DNA from: Coniella vitis | Taxonomy: Eukaryota > Ascomycota > Sordariomycetes > Diaporthales > Schizoparmaceae | Assembly (NCBI GenBank): GCA_011317545.1 | Contig: WUJK01000002.1 | Location: 1,736,001 to 1,800,000, forward strand | Direction: 5' to 3' | Length of the DNA stretch: 64,000 nucleotides | Part shown: piece by piece, positions 11,556-23,708 of the stretch | Layout of the letters: every line of letters begins with the position of its first letter | Position numbering within the stretch: the first letter of the stretch is position 1 | Program-made: the position numbers and the translations under genes | The notes under the pieces: generated by a model | Databases searched by the model: none | The model's input: only the letters and a program-made list of their open reading frames with translations | What the model was told of the DNA's origin: nothing

Positions 11556-14500
11556 ATGCAGGCACCGGGTCCGTCACAGCGCTCGCTGCGACGATCTCCA
11601 GGCGCCGAGCCAGGCCCTCCTCCGAGTGTCCCAGCTCGATCCATTTCTCCAGCCGTTGGCCTCTCACCAAATGTCCAGCCAAGGACCTCGACAGCCTCCT
11701 CGAGGTCGAACCACTCGAGCCACAGCAATGAAAGGAACAGCGCCAATGCTAAAAGACCAAGCGTGAGTTGCGCCCCCTAATCATCTTTCCTCTCGAGGCG
11801 CTTCTGCTTGGCGTGGAACCGTTTCTCGACCGGAAAAGCACACACCTTTGTCTCGAAGCGGATTCCCCCAAGTCCACGACACATGCTGTGTCTTGCCAAG
11901 CTGAGCCATTTTGTCGAGGGTAAAGAGGCTGTTCGTTTGCCAAGACTGATCCATCATGTTGCAGACCTCGTCGGGTGGAGGTGCCCCCCTATCCCAGATC
12001 GAAAAGAGCGTAACGCACCTCCTTGTCGCGACAAAACAACTACTCGAAACCCTCACACAATGGTCCCGCGGTCAGGCCTCGGACACCCAAGTGTCAGACG
12101 TCTATGTCAGGCTGGGTTACGAGTTCAACATGGCATGTCGGGCCTTCACAGCCATCAACGTGGACACATCCGATCTCGGCAACGTACCGGAGCTCCTGCG
12201 AAATATTCTCGAGGCCACATTGAGCCAAGAAGCGAGCGTGGAGAGCTTGGAAAAGTATCTCCCCAGAATAAGAGACATCATAATCAACCTGCTGCATGGC
12301 CTCAAGCGGAAACAACAGAAATTACGACAAAAGTCCTCACGAGACAAGGAGAACGGCGACCCCTCGCTCGGCCGTGTTACGAGCACAAGCACCAATGGCA
12401 CCAACTCCGGGCTATCCAACTTGATAACAGAAGGACTAGACAATGGCTTCCAGACTGTTGGTGGTCGTTCTGGCCCAGATGACAACGCGAACCGAGCCAG
12501 TGGCTCACCCCGCCGGTTCCAGTCTCAGCGCGACGGATCTCGTGGCACCATTGCCTCCGACAAGTCGTCCTTGTCGAGCGATACAATGCAGAATCTGCCC
12601 GTGGTGCCTCCATACCCACCCGAGGAGCCCTCGATGCCGAATTCTGCCCGTACAGGAGAGCTCGACTCCTTTCCCCCGCCACCTCCTCCCCCAAAGTCGT
12701 CGACGCAGAGTGCCCTAGCGGCGCTCCAAAGAGGAGGAGATCTGGAACGCCGGGCCTCGCGAAGGTACTCGGCCTATCAAATATCAAAGCACTTGGGCAG
12801 TGGTGCAAATGGAGTGCCTATGCTACCTACACAGACCACGCCAATACCGAATCGTGGGAGGGGAGAAGTACGCGAGTCTCTACGGGCTGTACAAATGCGC
12901 AAGGACAAGAAGAGCGAATCACAAAGTAGCATCAAGGCTACCGCATCGAGCTCGCCCGCTCGCAAACCCAGCCTGATTTCTGAAGAGGATGTCTCGCCCC
13001 CAGAACTCTCAGCAGTCCAGACGCCCGACGAGCTGTACAAGCCGAGTGCGACCTTGCAAGGCCCTCTTTCAGATGCGGTTCCAGGCGTTGCAACAGCCGA
13101 CGAGGAAGCCACACCAAAGCCGGCCATCAGAACCGAGCCATCGCCTGCTGCAGAAAAGCCTGGAACGCCCACTCCAGATAAACAAGGCTCGGCTTTTGCA
13201 GCTGAACCATCTCCACCGGGCACGCCATCAAAAGACCTTACGCTTTTCCTACAGTACAAATCCAAGGTCAAGAAATTTGTGTTGGCGGGCGGCTACAGTG
13301 AGCTATCGATTGGGCGTCTGCAACTTGCGTTTATCGAAAAGTTTTCGTGGAACACTCACTCCAACGGTGCCGATCTCCCCGAAATCTATATCCAGGATCC
13401 AGTGTCGGGGGTACGGCACGAGCTTGAGGATCTGGCCGACATCAAGGACCGAACAGTGCTCGTCTTGAATGTGGAGGCACTCGATGAGATCAAGAAGCAT
13501 GTGGACGACGGACTGGGCTCCATCAGACAACTCATTGAGAGCGTGAAGCTCAATGTCAACGAGCAAAGTGCAGCGCTGCAACGCGTATCTGAACGCCAGA
13601 CCGAAGCCGCCAAGGAAATTGCACGGCTCGCAACCGCGCCTCCTCCCGCGCCGGTAGAGACACTCAAGTCTACGGGGCCTACTGCTACTCTGAGCAGCCG
13701 CAAGCTCAAGGGTGGCCAATCGGGCGAGATCCAAGGCCTTCGGCGCGATCTGGCAGTACTGCGCCAGACTTACACCAACTTCCAGTCTGATGTGGAGGAC
13801 TCGATGAACGTGCTGCGCAACAAGGCCAACGCAGTCAAGGCTGCCGCAGCCAAGGCTTCCATCCCTGACGTAGAGGGCGGCTCGGGCCATGCTTACGTGT
13901 CGCAGGGCCGCAAGCAGCTCAACGCCGACTCGGACCGCCTCGTCAACAAGGTCGATGATCTCCAGGACTTGGTGGAGGACCTGCGCAAGGATGTGGTGCA
14001 CCGCGGTGTGCGTCCCCGCCCAAGACAGCTCGAGACGGTGGCCAAGGACATACAGACGGCCATGAAGGAGCTCAAGAAGATGGAGGAGTTTATGAAGCGC
14101 GAGAAGCCCGTGTGGACCAAGATCTGGGAGAAGGAGCTCGAGGATGTGTGCAACGGCCGCGACGAGGTCAAGCTGATGGAGGACCTGATGGCCGACTTGC
14201 AGGACGATCTCGAAAAGGCCAACGAGACGTTTGCTCTTGTGGAGCAGGCCACCAAGGAGCAAATGAAGGATGTCAATGCCGGCAACACCAGCCCCACGGT
14301 GAGCCGCCAATTCTCGCGCGGCTTGCATCATATTGCTGCCAATATCGGCGTGGATCCCAACGAAGCCAAGGAAGGTGTTTTGGGCGAAGTGCGCGCGCTG
14401 CAGCCCAACCACGAAGACCGCATGGAGGCCATTGAAAGGGCCGAGAAGCTCCGGCAAAAGGAGCTCGCGACACGCAGCGAAAACCCCATCAAGAAGGAGC

Positions 14501-14811
14501 TTGTTACGTTTGTGGCCGAAGGCAAGCTCAAGAAGAGCGGCGGGTTTGAGGAAGTCGAGCGGGCACGCAAGGCAAAGGACGACGCGATTCGGAAGGAGGT
14601 CTGGGAGAGGATGAATGGTCTTGCTCCTGCCGATGATGCGGGCGGTGAAATCGGCGAAGAGGAAGGGTGGCCTGAGGCGGACGACTTTGATGAAGTTGGT
14701 GAGGAAGGGGAGGAAGGGGAAGATGAAGAGCTCGATGGGGATCTTGAGAGTGGCGAGCACGGCAATGAGGCCCATGCAGAGGCAGAGGTTGGGGCTGAGC
14801 CGGCTTCTTGA
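11556..14811 (+). CDS. BUD6: Bud6/Aip3 actin- and formin-binding polarity protein
   Basis: Two exons, 11556-11762 and 11965-14811, give 1017 residues. Bud6 is a polarisome component that binds actin monomers and stimulates formins at growing tips. Residues about 75-150 carry the N-terminal Bud6 helical block (SQIEKSVTHLLVATKQLLET, YEFNMACRAFTAINVDTSDL). A long disordered Pro/Ser/Thr region follows, with a PPPPPPPK motif near residue 305. The AIP3 domain begins near residue 490 (LTLFLQYKSKVKKFVLAGGY, LQLAFIEKFSW, IYIQDPVSGVRHELEDL). It continues as coiled coil through HVDDGLGSIRQLIESVKLNV and the basic-acidic core to about residue 900, and the tail is very acidic. The upstream exon start fits a fungal context, and the 202-nt intron has a GTGAGT donor. 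A 508-codon antisense open frame over the 3' half is a composition artefact. Confidence 0.93.
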
Positions 14812-15913
14812 TGAAGGGTCGGCCTGCAATTACATCACTACCGTCTATATATTCATCCTATGTATTCGTCTGGTTGCTTATGGCTCTTTGGCTGTAAGAT
14901 GCAATCAGTGAGTGCTATAGCACCGAGGTGTTTGTGGTGTGGTGGTGGAAAAGGTCTCCTTGTGGTCTGGTGCATATCCATAGCGGGTCTGGGGATTTCT
15001 TGGTTCTTGTCTCTCTCATCCGCCGCGTATTTATCCTCCTCACCTTATTCATGTTTTCTTTTTTTGGCCTATACATAATATGTTGTTACACAGTACATAG
15101 CAACGGCGTTCCCTTCTGGGGAGAGCAATTTTTCTATTTCAAACCGATTTATCTAACAGTGCAGTGCTCATTTTGATCAAATGCCTGAGTGGATAATGTG
15201 TCAAGCAAGTAAAATCAAGTCATTTGCAGTTCTATAGGAGGCCTTGATCCCTCTCTCTTTGAAGAGCATTTTCAATTTGCCTCAAGACCGCCGTTGGAAT
15301 CATTGGCAGAAGGTTTTGTTAGGTTTGTGCATCTTTCTAGTTTTCGAAGGGACCCCCGAGGATTGGCTAGTGATTTATGTCCTAGCTTTTTGAGTTTTCT
15401 ATTCTTGGAATTCTTGTTTTGGATAGTGAATCTCTTGGATGTTCATCTTGTTTTGTTTCTGGGTGTTATAAGCCAAGTCAACACAACACACAAACATGAA
15501 CTGCTATTGGGTCCATTTAAGCTTTTGATGTGTGGGATTTAAGCTCCTTTCTTTGGGCAAGTCTTGATCTGCATTGCATCTCTTGACTTCTTTGTTACTC
15601 TTTGGCTTGGCTTACTTGTCCCGGGGTCCAGCGCCATGACAAAAAGTGTGGATGAAGACGGAATGCATGTGCGTGCTTCTCTGATTTTGGCCAATGGCAA
15701 CACCGGTTCTGAACAAGGACAGACAAGGCTTGGCAACGAGCTGATTTATCTTTGCCATTGTATTCTGCTTGCCGTCCAATCCATTGACTTTATACAGACA
15801 AAGTGATTGATGGGGATATATATATATTTATATATTGCTTGTCTGGAAGTTCAAGCTACCACCATCCAATCAAGTCGGTATGATCTTGAATGTACAGCAG
15901 TATATATACACAA

Positions 15914-15976
15914 GTGAAGAGGAAGAAGGAGAAAAAGAAGAACAAGAAGAAGAAGAAGAAGAAGAAGAAGAAGAAA
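15914..15976. repeat. AAG/GAA-rich microsatellite
   Basis: Purine tract on the plus strand with about ten near-perfect AAG units at its right end. Non-coding context. Confidence 0.85.
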
Positions 15977-16297
15977 ACTGTGACCACTACTTTCGAGTCC
16001 TTGATGTTGTTGTTTGGTTGCAGTGTACCATTATCTACCCTATCTTCATATTGGGCTTCTGTAGATCAAGGTATGCAGATAGTTAATCCACCACTGTTGC
16101 AAACATCATTCCCAACAATTTTACAAGAGCAAGCGAAACCAATCAAGATTCGTACTCAAACGCCCATCCAGTAAGCCAACAATCCAGCAGTATTATCTGG
16201 TCTGCTTATTGTTGTATTTGTCTCACACGAGAAAAAACACTCCGGACATCTCCAATTATGCATGGAACTGGCGCCAATCCACTCGCAGCAGAGTCTG

Positions 16298-16334
16298 ACA
16301 CACCCGCACACGCACACGCACACGCACACACACA
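16298..16334. repeat. CACGCA / CA microsatellite
   Basis: Alternating CACGCA units passing into CA repeats. Confidence 0.85.
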
Positions 16335-16960
16335 TTCAACCGGCGTTGGTTATGCGGCCTGGCGACCTTGGAGCGGGGATCGACGGTCGGAGCTGACGCC
16401 CTGATGCCAAGACTGGACCGGCCACACGGGCGCATGCACCACTGCTACACCACGCCTCCGAAGGGGGTGGTCCGGGAGCGCTGGGGGGGTCACAGTCGTG
16501 CGTGTAGCTAAGCCTGTGGGGTGTGTGATCCTCTTTGGTGTTCGGGGCAAACGAGTCGGGAAAGGAATATAGAGGTGCTTGGCTTGCCTCTTGGCCGCAG
16601 TACATGATCTAGGTAGAGTAATTACTTGCCAAGTAAGTAGGCGGGCATTTCTGCCGGTCAAATCTAGACCCCCAATGACGGCAGGAGAGACGGCACCGAA
16701 ATCTATCAAGCAGACCAGAACCGACCTTGGCTGCTTGGTATAGCTGGGCCAAGCAGGAGGCAAGCAGATGGAGAAATATCAGATAGGGTCTAGATCACTA
16801 GCCTTTTTTTCAGGAGCTGCAACAAAGAGGGATTGACAGAGGAGGGGGGCTGAGGTTTGGTCAAGCCCAAGCCCTTCGGGCCGTACTTGTTTGGACTGAT
16901 TCGTCCGCTGCGGCTGGAGCGGTGCTGGGCTGGATAACCGCCGCCCGCGCCACGCCGCTT

Positions 16961-17014
16961 GCTCTCTCTCTCTCTCTCTCACTCTCTCACACACACACAG
17001 ACACACACACACAC
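16961..17014. repeat. CT then CA compound microsatellite
   Basis: About ten CT units, then CTCTCAC and CA units interrupted by one CAGA. Confidence 0.85.
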
Positions 17015-17251
17015 TCCACTTGATGACTGTCCATCTCCATCTACTATGGTGGTAGTGGTCTTGTCCTTCCGTCGGCACTCCGCCAAAACAATGTCCGGTG
17101 GGTGGCGTACCTGTGGGTACCGGTCCATCAAAGAACAAGGGAATAAGGACGATGCGCAACACTCGCTTCGGCCGGTCAGTGCGCGGTGTCTCGGCCAAGG
17201 CTCCCCGTCTGCGGGATGGCGAGATGGTCAACTTGAAGAGAGAAAGGAGAC

Positions 17252-17260
<9 letters not shown>

Positions 17261-17303
<43 letters not shown>
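17261..17303. repeat. TA dinucleotide repeat, about 21 units
   Basis: Uninterrupted TA run, about 200 bases upstream of the naphthol reductase start. It can form a self-complementary hairpin or melt easily. Confidence 0.95.
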
Positions 17304-17306
<3 letters not shown>

Positions 17307-17509
17307 GGATGCTCGAAGATTTTCCCATCCACATGCAAGAGTGTAACTCATCCCACTATTTCTCTACATCCTCGCATCGTGTGTGCTGCTTCCACTGTGT
17401 CACCTGAGATATATATTTATATATAAGAGCCAACGGGTTGTCCTCGGTCTTCTATTACTTTCTCTCTTTCACACCTCCTTCTCCCCATCACCACTCACAG
17501 CATTCCAAA

Positions 17510-18985
17510 ATGGCACCCAGCCTGACAGAAGATCATCTGGACCTCCCCACCACGGTCGCCAAGTCGCTCAACCTGCGCAATGGCCTTGAGAAGCACGCCG
17601 CATCGACGGTCGACATCACCGAAGACGACCTGCTCCAGCCCGCTCAGCCAACGAATGGCAAGGGCAAGTACAATGCCATCCCCGGCGCACTGGGACTGGC
17701 GTCCGCGTCTTTGGAGGGCAAGGTTGCACTTGTGACGGGAGCTGGTAAGTCTCTCTCTTTTTTTTTCTTTTTCTTTTTTCCCCCCCCCCCTTGTTGCTTA
17801 ATTGAATCCCATGTGTCATTTGATTATTCCACCATGTTTTGGCATCGATATTGTATCTTGGATAGCGGGAATTGTAAGGAGTGCACGAATCCGCTTCCGG
17901 AATGGTCTTGGACCGGCGGGACCCACTAAGCGGCGGGCCCCAGCTGCTTGGACTGGTGCGGACTCCCGCTGTGGGGAAGTCCGTTGGGGCCGAACCCTCG
18001 GGCCGGACTCGGCTCCACTGTGTCGGGTCCGAACCGGGATCAAAGAGGGCAGCATTTGGGCGTTGCATCTCAACCTCATTCTCACGAAAATCACATGACC
18101 TATTCGTTTATAAGGTAGATGACTAACTCGTGCTGTGCACGCAGGTCGTGGCATCGGCCGTGAGATGGCTCTCGAGATGGGCCGCCGCGGCGCCAAAGTC
18201 ATTGTCAACTACGCCAACAGCAGCGAGTCCGCCGAGGAAGTCGTCGCGGCCATAAAACGCGCGGGCTCCGACGCCGTCGCGATCCGCGCCAACGTCGGCG
18301 ACGTGGACCAGATCGTGGCGCTCTTCGCCTCGGCCAAGGCCGTCTGGGGCCAGCTGCACATTGTCTGCTCCAACTCGGGCGTGGTGTCGTTTGGGCACAT
18401 CAAGGACGTCTCGCCCGAGGAGTTTGACCGCGTCTTCAACATCAACACGCGCGGGCAGTTTTTTGTGGCGCGCGAGGCGTACAAGCACCTCGAGGAGGGC
18501 GGCCGCCTCATCATGATGGGCAGCATCACCGGCCAGGCCAAGGCTGTGCCGCGCCATGCCGTCTACTCGGGCAGCAAGGGCGCGATCGAGACGTTTGTGC
18601 GCTGCTTGGCGATTGATTTTGGGGACAAGAAGATTACGGTGAATGCGATTGCGCCGGGTGGTATCAAGACGGACATGTACCATGCTGTGTGCAGAGAGTA
18701 CATTCCTAACGGGGAGTCGCTGGATGATGACGGTGTGGATGAGGTGAGTGCTTCCCCCCCCCCCTTTTCTTTTCATTATTACTTTATTTTCTTCTTTTTT
18801 TCATCACAATGGCTTGCATGCTAACATTACTTCTTACCTGCCTTTAGTACGCCGCTGGGTGGTCCCCCCTGCACCGTGTCGGTCTCCCCATTGACATCGC
18901 ACGCGTCGTGTGCTTCCTTGCTTCGCAGGACGGCGAATGGATCAACGGCAAGGTCCTGGGCATTGACGGCGCCGCATGCATGTAA
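17510..18985 (+). CDS. 1,3,8-trihydroxynaphthalene reductase (DHN-melanin, SDR family)
   Basis: Exons 17510-17744, 18145-18743 and 18848-18985 encode 323 residues. The enzyme uses NADPH to reduce trihydroxynaphthalene (and often tetrahydroxynaphthalene) in DHN-melanin synthesis. SDR features are the TGAGRGIG cofactor loop (residues 76-83), catalytic Ser205 in GSITGQAKAVP, and Tyr219/Lys223 in YSGSKGA. They are followed by VNAIAPGGIKTDMYHAVCRE. Each is 41 residues later than in the structurally known Magnaporthe enzyme (Ser164, Tyr178, Lys182), so this protein has an N-terminal extension of about 41 residues. The C-terminus ends in Met, as in trihydroxynaphthalene reductase; the related tetrahydroxynaphthalene reductase ends in Ile (recalled, not checked). 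Both introns contain a run of eleven C near the donor. The first intron is long (400 nt) with a GC-rich core. Not in an obvious melanin cluster: no polyketide synthase or scytalone dehydratase is in the window. Confidence 0.9.
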
Positions 18986-21122
18986 TTTCCCACTGGGAAG
19001 AACCAAATCCTGCAGCCAGCGTCTATTTATACACACATGCAACCAAAGGAGTGTGGTCGCTATTACAGCGGCGTCCTCCTTTTGTTTTTTGGGCCTTTTC
19101 ATACCTTTTTTTTCCCTCGAGCTCTTTGCATAGAGTGGGCGTTTATCTGGACTTTGCCGTCGTACGGGGAGTTCCAAGGAGAGTGAAGAGTGGGAGTAAT
19201 TTATTCCGCACCCATCTTTCCGCTGGTTATTTTGGGCGGAGGCACGGGTGTTCTTTGGTCTGTCAAGTTGTTCTTATGCTTGTTAGCGAAATTATCACGA
19301 TCTAGCACACAGACAATTTTTTATTTTCTTTTTTTGCTTTTGCCCCATTTTCGTGGAAGCGGTATGGATGTGGCAAGACTTTTCGTTTTCGTATCTGCAA
19401 AACCTGCTCGCAACCATTGCAAGTTTAGGACTAGAAGCTCAAAAAGGTGGTTATCGTCTGGTGGTGTGATGATGTTTTCCCTCACCACTCGGGGGTTTGC
19501 CTTTGCAAGATAATCAGCACACGGCGAACGCATCTGAGATACAACTGGCTGGGAACATCAGCAAGATCTGAAAAAGCAACTCGGGGTATGTTGCTTTTTT
19601 TCTTTCTTTTTCTTTCCCTTCTCTTGTTGTGGTACCTGCAAGATATCCTCACCCTTGTAACCACCAATTGATGGCTCTTCGGCTCAACCACACCACTTCC
19701 GGCTGATACGTAGCAGCATTAGTTTAGTACTCTGTATGCTCAACGAGAATGGCTACTGGCTCGTCGTATTCGCAGCGGAAACTAGTTTGGATCTATCGGG
19801 GCATACCGTCCGTCTATGCAGAAGGAAATGGGTTGCGTGGTGATGAGTGGCTTTTTTTTTCTTCTTCTTGGTCCTAGAGAAGTGCTACAAATCAGAGGGC
19901 AAGTAAAGAGAGAGAGAGAGAGAGAAGCCTTCGGATATGGTAACCGCACTGATATTAAAAGTACAGTTTCAAGGACCAGCATGCGATCTAGATCATGGAT
20001 CTCGCAGCTAAGGGGTCGTGTGCAGATGACGGTGCCTCTGTGATGGGGGATCTGGAGCAAGACACCGAAGATCTGCATATTGCACACCCTCCACCTCCAC
20101 ACTGAAGACGATGTACTAACTGTACATGGTAATTTTGGAAAGCCGCCTACTACTATGGTATACTACACAGCGACCTTGCCACGATAATCGCTTGACTAGG
20201 CTTGGTTGGGTCAGATGCAGCACCAGGGGCGTCATGCAAGATTTGTACCACACGATACACCCCCTCTCAGACAGACACTGAAGAGTCCCAGGCCAGCCAA
20301 GCCCTGGCAGTCTCTGTTGAGACGGGGCTGCGAATGGATGACAAAGTCGCAGATCGAGTGGCTGCATGGCACGGGGGTGGCTGGCTGTTGGACAATAGCT
20401 TCTCGTGCTCTTTTTTTCCTTCTATACGACAGACTCGAGCGGACAGGCCAGGGAACCAACAGCCATAAGCCATACAGCAGGACTATCGAGACGCTAGAAG
20501 GATGTACTACGCATGACAACCAACCTGCACCAGAAGAGAAAGAGAAGCCCTTGCAGCGCGATCTATACTGTGTGATACACGCACTGCTGCATCTCGTGGA
20601 AATCGCCGTCGTGTAACGCGACACACGGCAGCGAGGATTGGGCCACGTGCAGCCCATTATTCTCTTTGCTTCCCTTTTCCCTTTGTGTGCTATGCATCCA
20701 TGCTATTGATCCTGATCATAACCTACTGGATCCGATCCTATCACCCATCCTCATCCAAAGCCTTGTTCTTTGCGCTTTTTCTGTTTATATCCCCCCCCCA
20801 AAGGGCCGAGCATGCATGTCCCCCCTTGCTCGAAGTGCGAGTATAGTAAACTTGCCAGATAAGCCAAAATACCAAAGAGGCTTCAGCATCTCTGGGGGAG
20901 AGACACCCTTTTGTTGCTGTCCGAGGCACACCGATACTGGTTTTTATATATGATTAGGTCATCTACCTTGCACGCCGAGATCCTACGCTAGCATACGCGA
21001 GATATCGCCTATAAATGATCCCAGGCTCGCCCCATCATATGCAACTTTCTGGGCTGGGCTGGACTGGACTGGGCCCGATTCCTGTTCATCCAAACCACTT
21101 GAAGCCGTGAACAAGAGGCACA
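18986..21122. other. 2.1-kb intergenic region
   Basis: No gene supported. It contains T-rich stretches downstream of the reductase (likely 3' UTR), a short GA repeat at 19907-19925, nine C at 20791-20799, and a short TGGGCTGGAC-type repeat near 21050-21080 just before the P450 start. Confidence 0.5.
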
Positions 21123-23551
21123 ATGTTTGGCAACGGGTGGCCATCGTCTGAGAGCACTGCGCGGCCCTCGCTTGGCAGCCTTGCTGTCCACACGGGCCTC
21201 CTTCTCGTCACCCTCGCGCTCGCCCGCTTCTGCTACCGGCTCTACCAGGTCCGCATGATGTTCCGGGCGGCCGTCAAAGACCACGGCGTGGTAAGGCTGC
21301 CCCGCGCAAGACACACCAGAGACACATGAACAACGGCAGCTAACTCCTGGCGTGCGCAGCCTCTCCTCCCCCACTCCTTTCTCTTCGGCCACCTGGTCCT
21401 CGTCACCAGGACCGTGCTCAAACACCCGCCAGACCTCCTCGTCATGGCCCTGCCACAGCTCATTGCCGAGGACTACCCAGAGCTCGCCGCGCAGCACGGC
21501 CTCTTCTACCTCGACTCGTGGCCCTTTGCCTACCCGATGCTGGCCGTGTGCAACCCAGACCTCATTGCGCAGTTCACCCAGGACACCAGCATGCCCAAGC
21601 ACCCCACGCTGCAGACCGAGTTCGCGCCGTACACCGAGTGCCGGGACCTGCTGAACCTCGAGGGCGCCGAGTGGAAAATGTGGCGCGCCGTCTTCAACCC
21701 GGGGTTCTCGGTCAAGAACCTCATGGCGCTCGTGCCTGCGTTTGTCGACGAGATTGCCGTCTTTCGCGAGTGGCTGGGCAGCGTGGCGGATTCGGGGAGG
21801 GTCGTGGCGCTTGATGACCAGGCGAGTGCGCTTGCTGCTGATGTGATTGGGAGGGCGACGTTGTGAGTGTGGCTCTGATGATATTGATGCTGCTTTATCT
21901 TTTCTTTTCCTCTTACTCTCTCTCGCTCTCTCTCACTCTCTCTCACTCTCTCTCACTCTCTCTCACTCTCTCTCACTCTCTCTCACTCTCTCTCACTCTC
22001 TCTCACTCTCTCTCACTCTCTCTCACTCTCTCTCACTCTCTCTCACTCTCTCCTCTCACTCTCTCTCACTCTCTCTCACTCTCTCTCACTCTCTCTCACT
22101 CTCTCTCACTCTCTCTCACTCTCTCTCACTCTCTCTCACTCTCTCTCACTCTCTCTCACTCTCTCTCACTCTCTCTCACTCTCTCTCACTCTCTCTCACT
22201 CTCTCTCACTCTCTCTCACTCTCTCTCACTCTCTCTCACTCTCTCTCACTCACTCTCACTCACTCTTACTCTCAAAAACACTCTCTCTTTTCTATTTCTG
22301 TAAAACATAAGACTAACCAACATACACAGGGACGTACGCATGAACTGCCAGGTAGAGCAAAACGTCTTCTACAACGCAGTCAAGGACCAAGTCAAGCACC
22401 TCATCGTCGACGGCTCGCCACCCAGCATCCTGAAGATGCTCGACCCGCGCAGGCCCTTTCGGATCCGCAGAAACAACCGCATCATGGAGGAATACCTCAC
22501 CCCGCTCATCGAGCACGAAGCCAACAAGCACATCCGGGCCGGGAGCAACGGCAACGGCACCGCCCCCTTGCCCAAAGAAGAAGGGTCCGCCACGCCCACA
22601 CCCAAGACGATCGTCTCCCTTGCCGTCAAGGCCTACATGGACGAGATACAGTCTCAAAAGTCGGCATCCCACCACGCACAGGCCCGGCCAGGCACCACCA
22701 CCACCAAACAACCCAAGCTGGACCCGACCTTTGTCGCAACCGCCATCGCCCAAATCAAAATCTTTGTCCTCGCCGGCCACGACACCACCTCGGCCGCGCT
22801 GTCCTTCGCCTACCACCTCCTCCACAAACACCCTGCCACCCTGCGCCTCATCCGCGAGGAACACGACCGTGTCCTCGGGCCCTGCTCCTCCTCCGACCCG
22901 TCCACTCTGCGCGCCACGCTAGCCGCCAACCCGCAACTCCTCAACCAGCTGCCCTACACCTCGGCCGTCATCAAAGAGTCCCTGCGCCTCTACCCGCCCG
23001 CGGCGTCCGTCCGCGTGGGCAACAAAAAGGGCCACTGCCTCGTCCACCCGCAGACGGGCCAGCGCTATCCCACCGAGGGGTTCATGCTGTTCAGCTGCCA
23101 TGTCGCCGCGCACCGCGACCCGGCATTCTGGCCCCGTGCCGAGGAATTCGTCCCCGAGCGGTGGCTTGCGCGCGAGGGCGACCCCTTGCATGTGCGCAAG
23201 AATGCGTTTCGTGCGTTTGAGCTGGGGCCCCGGAATTGCATCGGGCAGGAGTTGGCGCAGTTGGAGCTCCGGGCGATCCTGGCCATGACGATTCGTGACT
23301 TTGACATCGAGGCTGTGTATCCTTCTGATGACGAGGAAGAGCACACGCAAGGAGGGCAAAGGAAGAAGGGGGCCAAGAAGAAGAGGAGAAACAAGGTGCC
23401 CCAGTGGAAAGGGGACAAGTGCTACCCGTCGAGCAACCCTGGAGACTTTGCTACGGGCCATCCCAAGGATTCGCTGCCTGTGAAGGTGTCGAGAAGGGCT
23501 CACGTGCCGGAGCATATGAGCGTGGACGGATCCAGTTTCCATCTCATCTGA
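21123..23551 (+). CDS. Cytochrome P450 monooxygenase
   Basis: Three exons, 21123-21290, 21360-21862 and 22330-23551, give 630 residues, longer than the usual 500-540. An N-terminal anchor (SLAVHTGLLLVTLALARFCY) targets the ER membrane. Core P450 motifs are present in order. They are the I-helix oxygen-binding AGHDTTSA (about residue 372), the K-helix ESLR (about 440), PERW, and the heme loop FELGPRNCIG with the thiolate Cys near residue 527. The FAPYTECRDLLNLEGAEWK / FNPGFSVKNL block resembles fungal CYP families with secondary-metabolism roles, but I cannot assign the family or substrate. The extra length comes from an insertion before the I-helix (about residues 300-365) and a Lys/Arg-rich insertion near residues 560-580. 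The second intron (467 nt) is mostly an 8-bp tandem repeat. It converges with the Gal80-like gene, only 157 bases away. Confidence 0.88.
21914..22273. repeat. 8-bp tandem satellite (CTCTCTCA)n within P450 intron 2
   Basis: About 40 nearly perfect copies of CTCTCTCA, with one register break near 22050 and decay at both ends. It occupies roughly three quarters of the intron (21863-22329). The octamer contains no stop in any forward frame, so long SLSLTLSH-type open frames across it are artefacts. Confidence 0.97.
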
Positions 23552-23708
23552 TTGTTGTTGTTGTTGTGTTGTCTATCAATCACCCAGGCAAATTCTTTGT
23601 GCTCTATCTCATGACAGAGAAACATCACGATACCGCCTGTGCATCACGTAGTAACTTGGCCAAGTGAACAGCACGTTCATCGTAACACTGTGTGTGCCAT
23701 GTCTGTCT

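Larger units (their letters stand above)
14812..17509. other. 2.7-kb gene-poor region with microsatellites
   Basis: No convincing gene on either strand. The left half (14812-15900) is T/G-rich, unlike neighbouring genes. It contains an AAG-rich tract, CACGCA and CT/CA repeats and a long TA repeat, listed separately. The last 60 bases are C/T-rich and lead into the naphthol reductase start. Open frames here are mainly repeat-driven. Confidence 0.55.

Noticed and set aside
13303..14829. Long antisense open frame (about 508 codons) over BUD6
   Set aside because: It lies opposite a well-supported conserved gene; its Leu/His-rich content follows from the GAG/AAG-rich sense codons. No start context or motif.
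16350..16763. Minus-strand open frames near 16.3-17.3 kb
   Set aside because: No splice continuity or motif, and partly translated from CA and CT/TA microsatellites.
21847..23220. Long SLSLTLSH-type open frames across the octamer repeat
   Set aside because: The 8-bp unit contains no stop in any forward frame, so the frames are produced by the repeat. The P450 exons on both sides splice cleanly in another frame.
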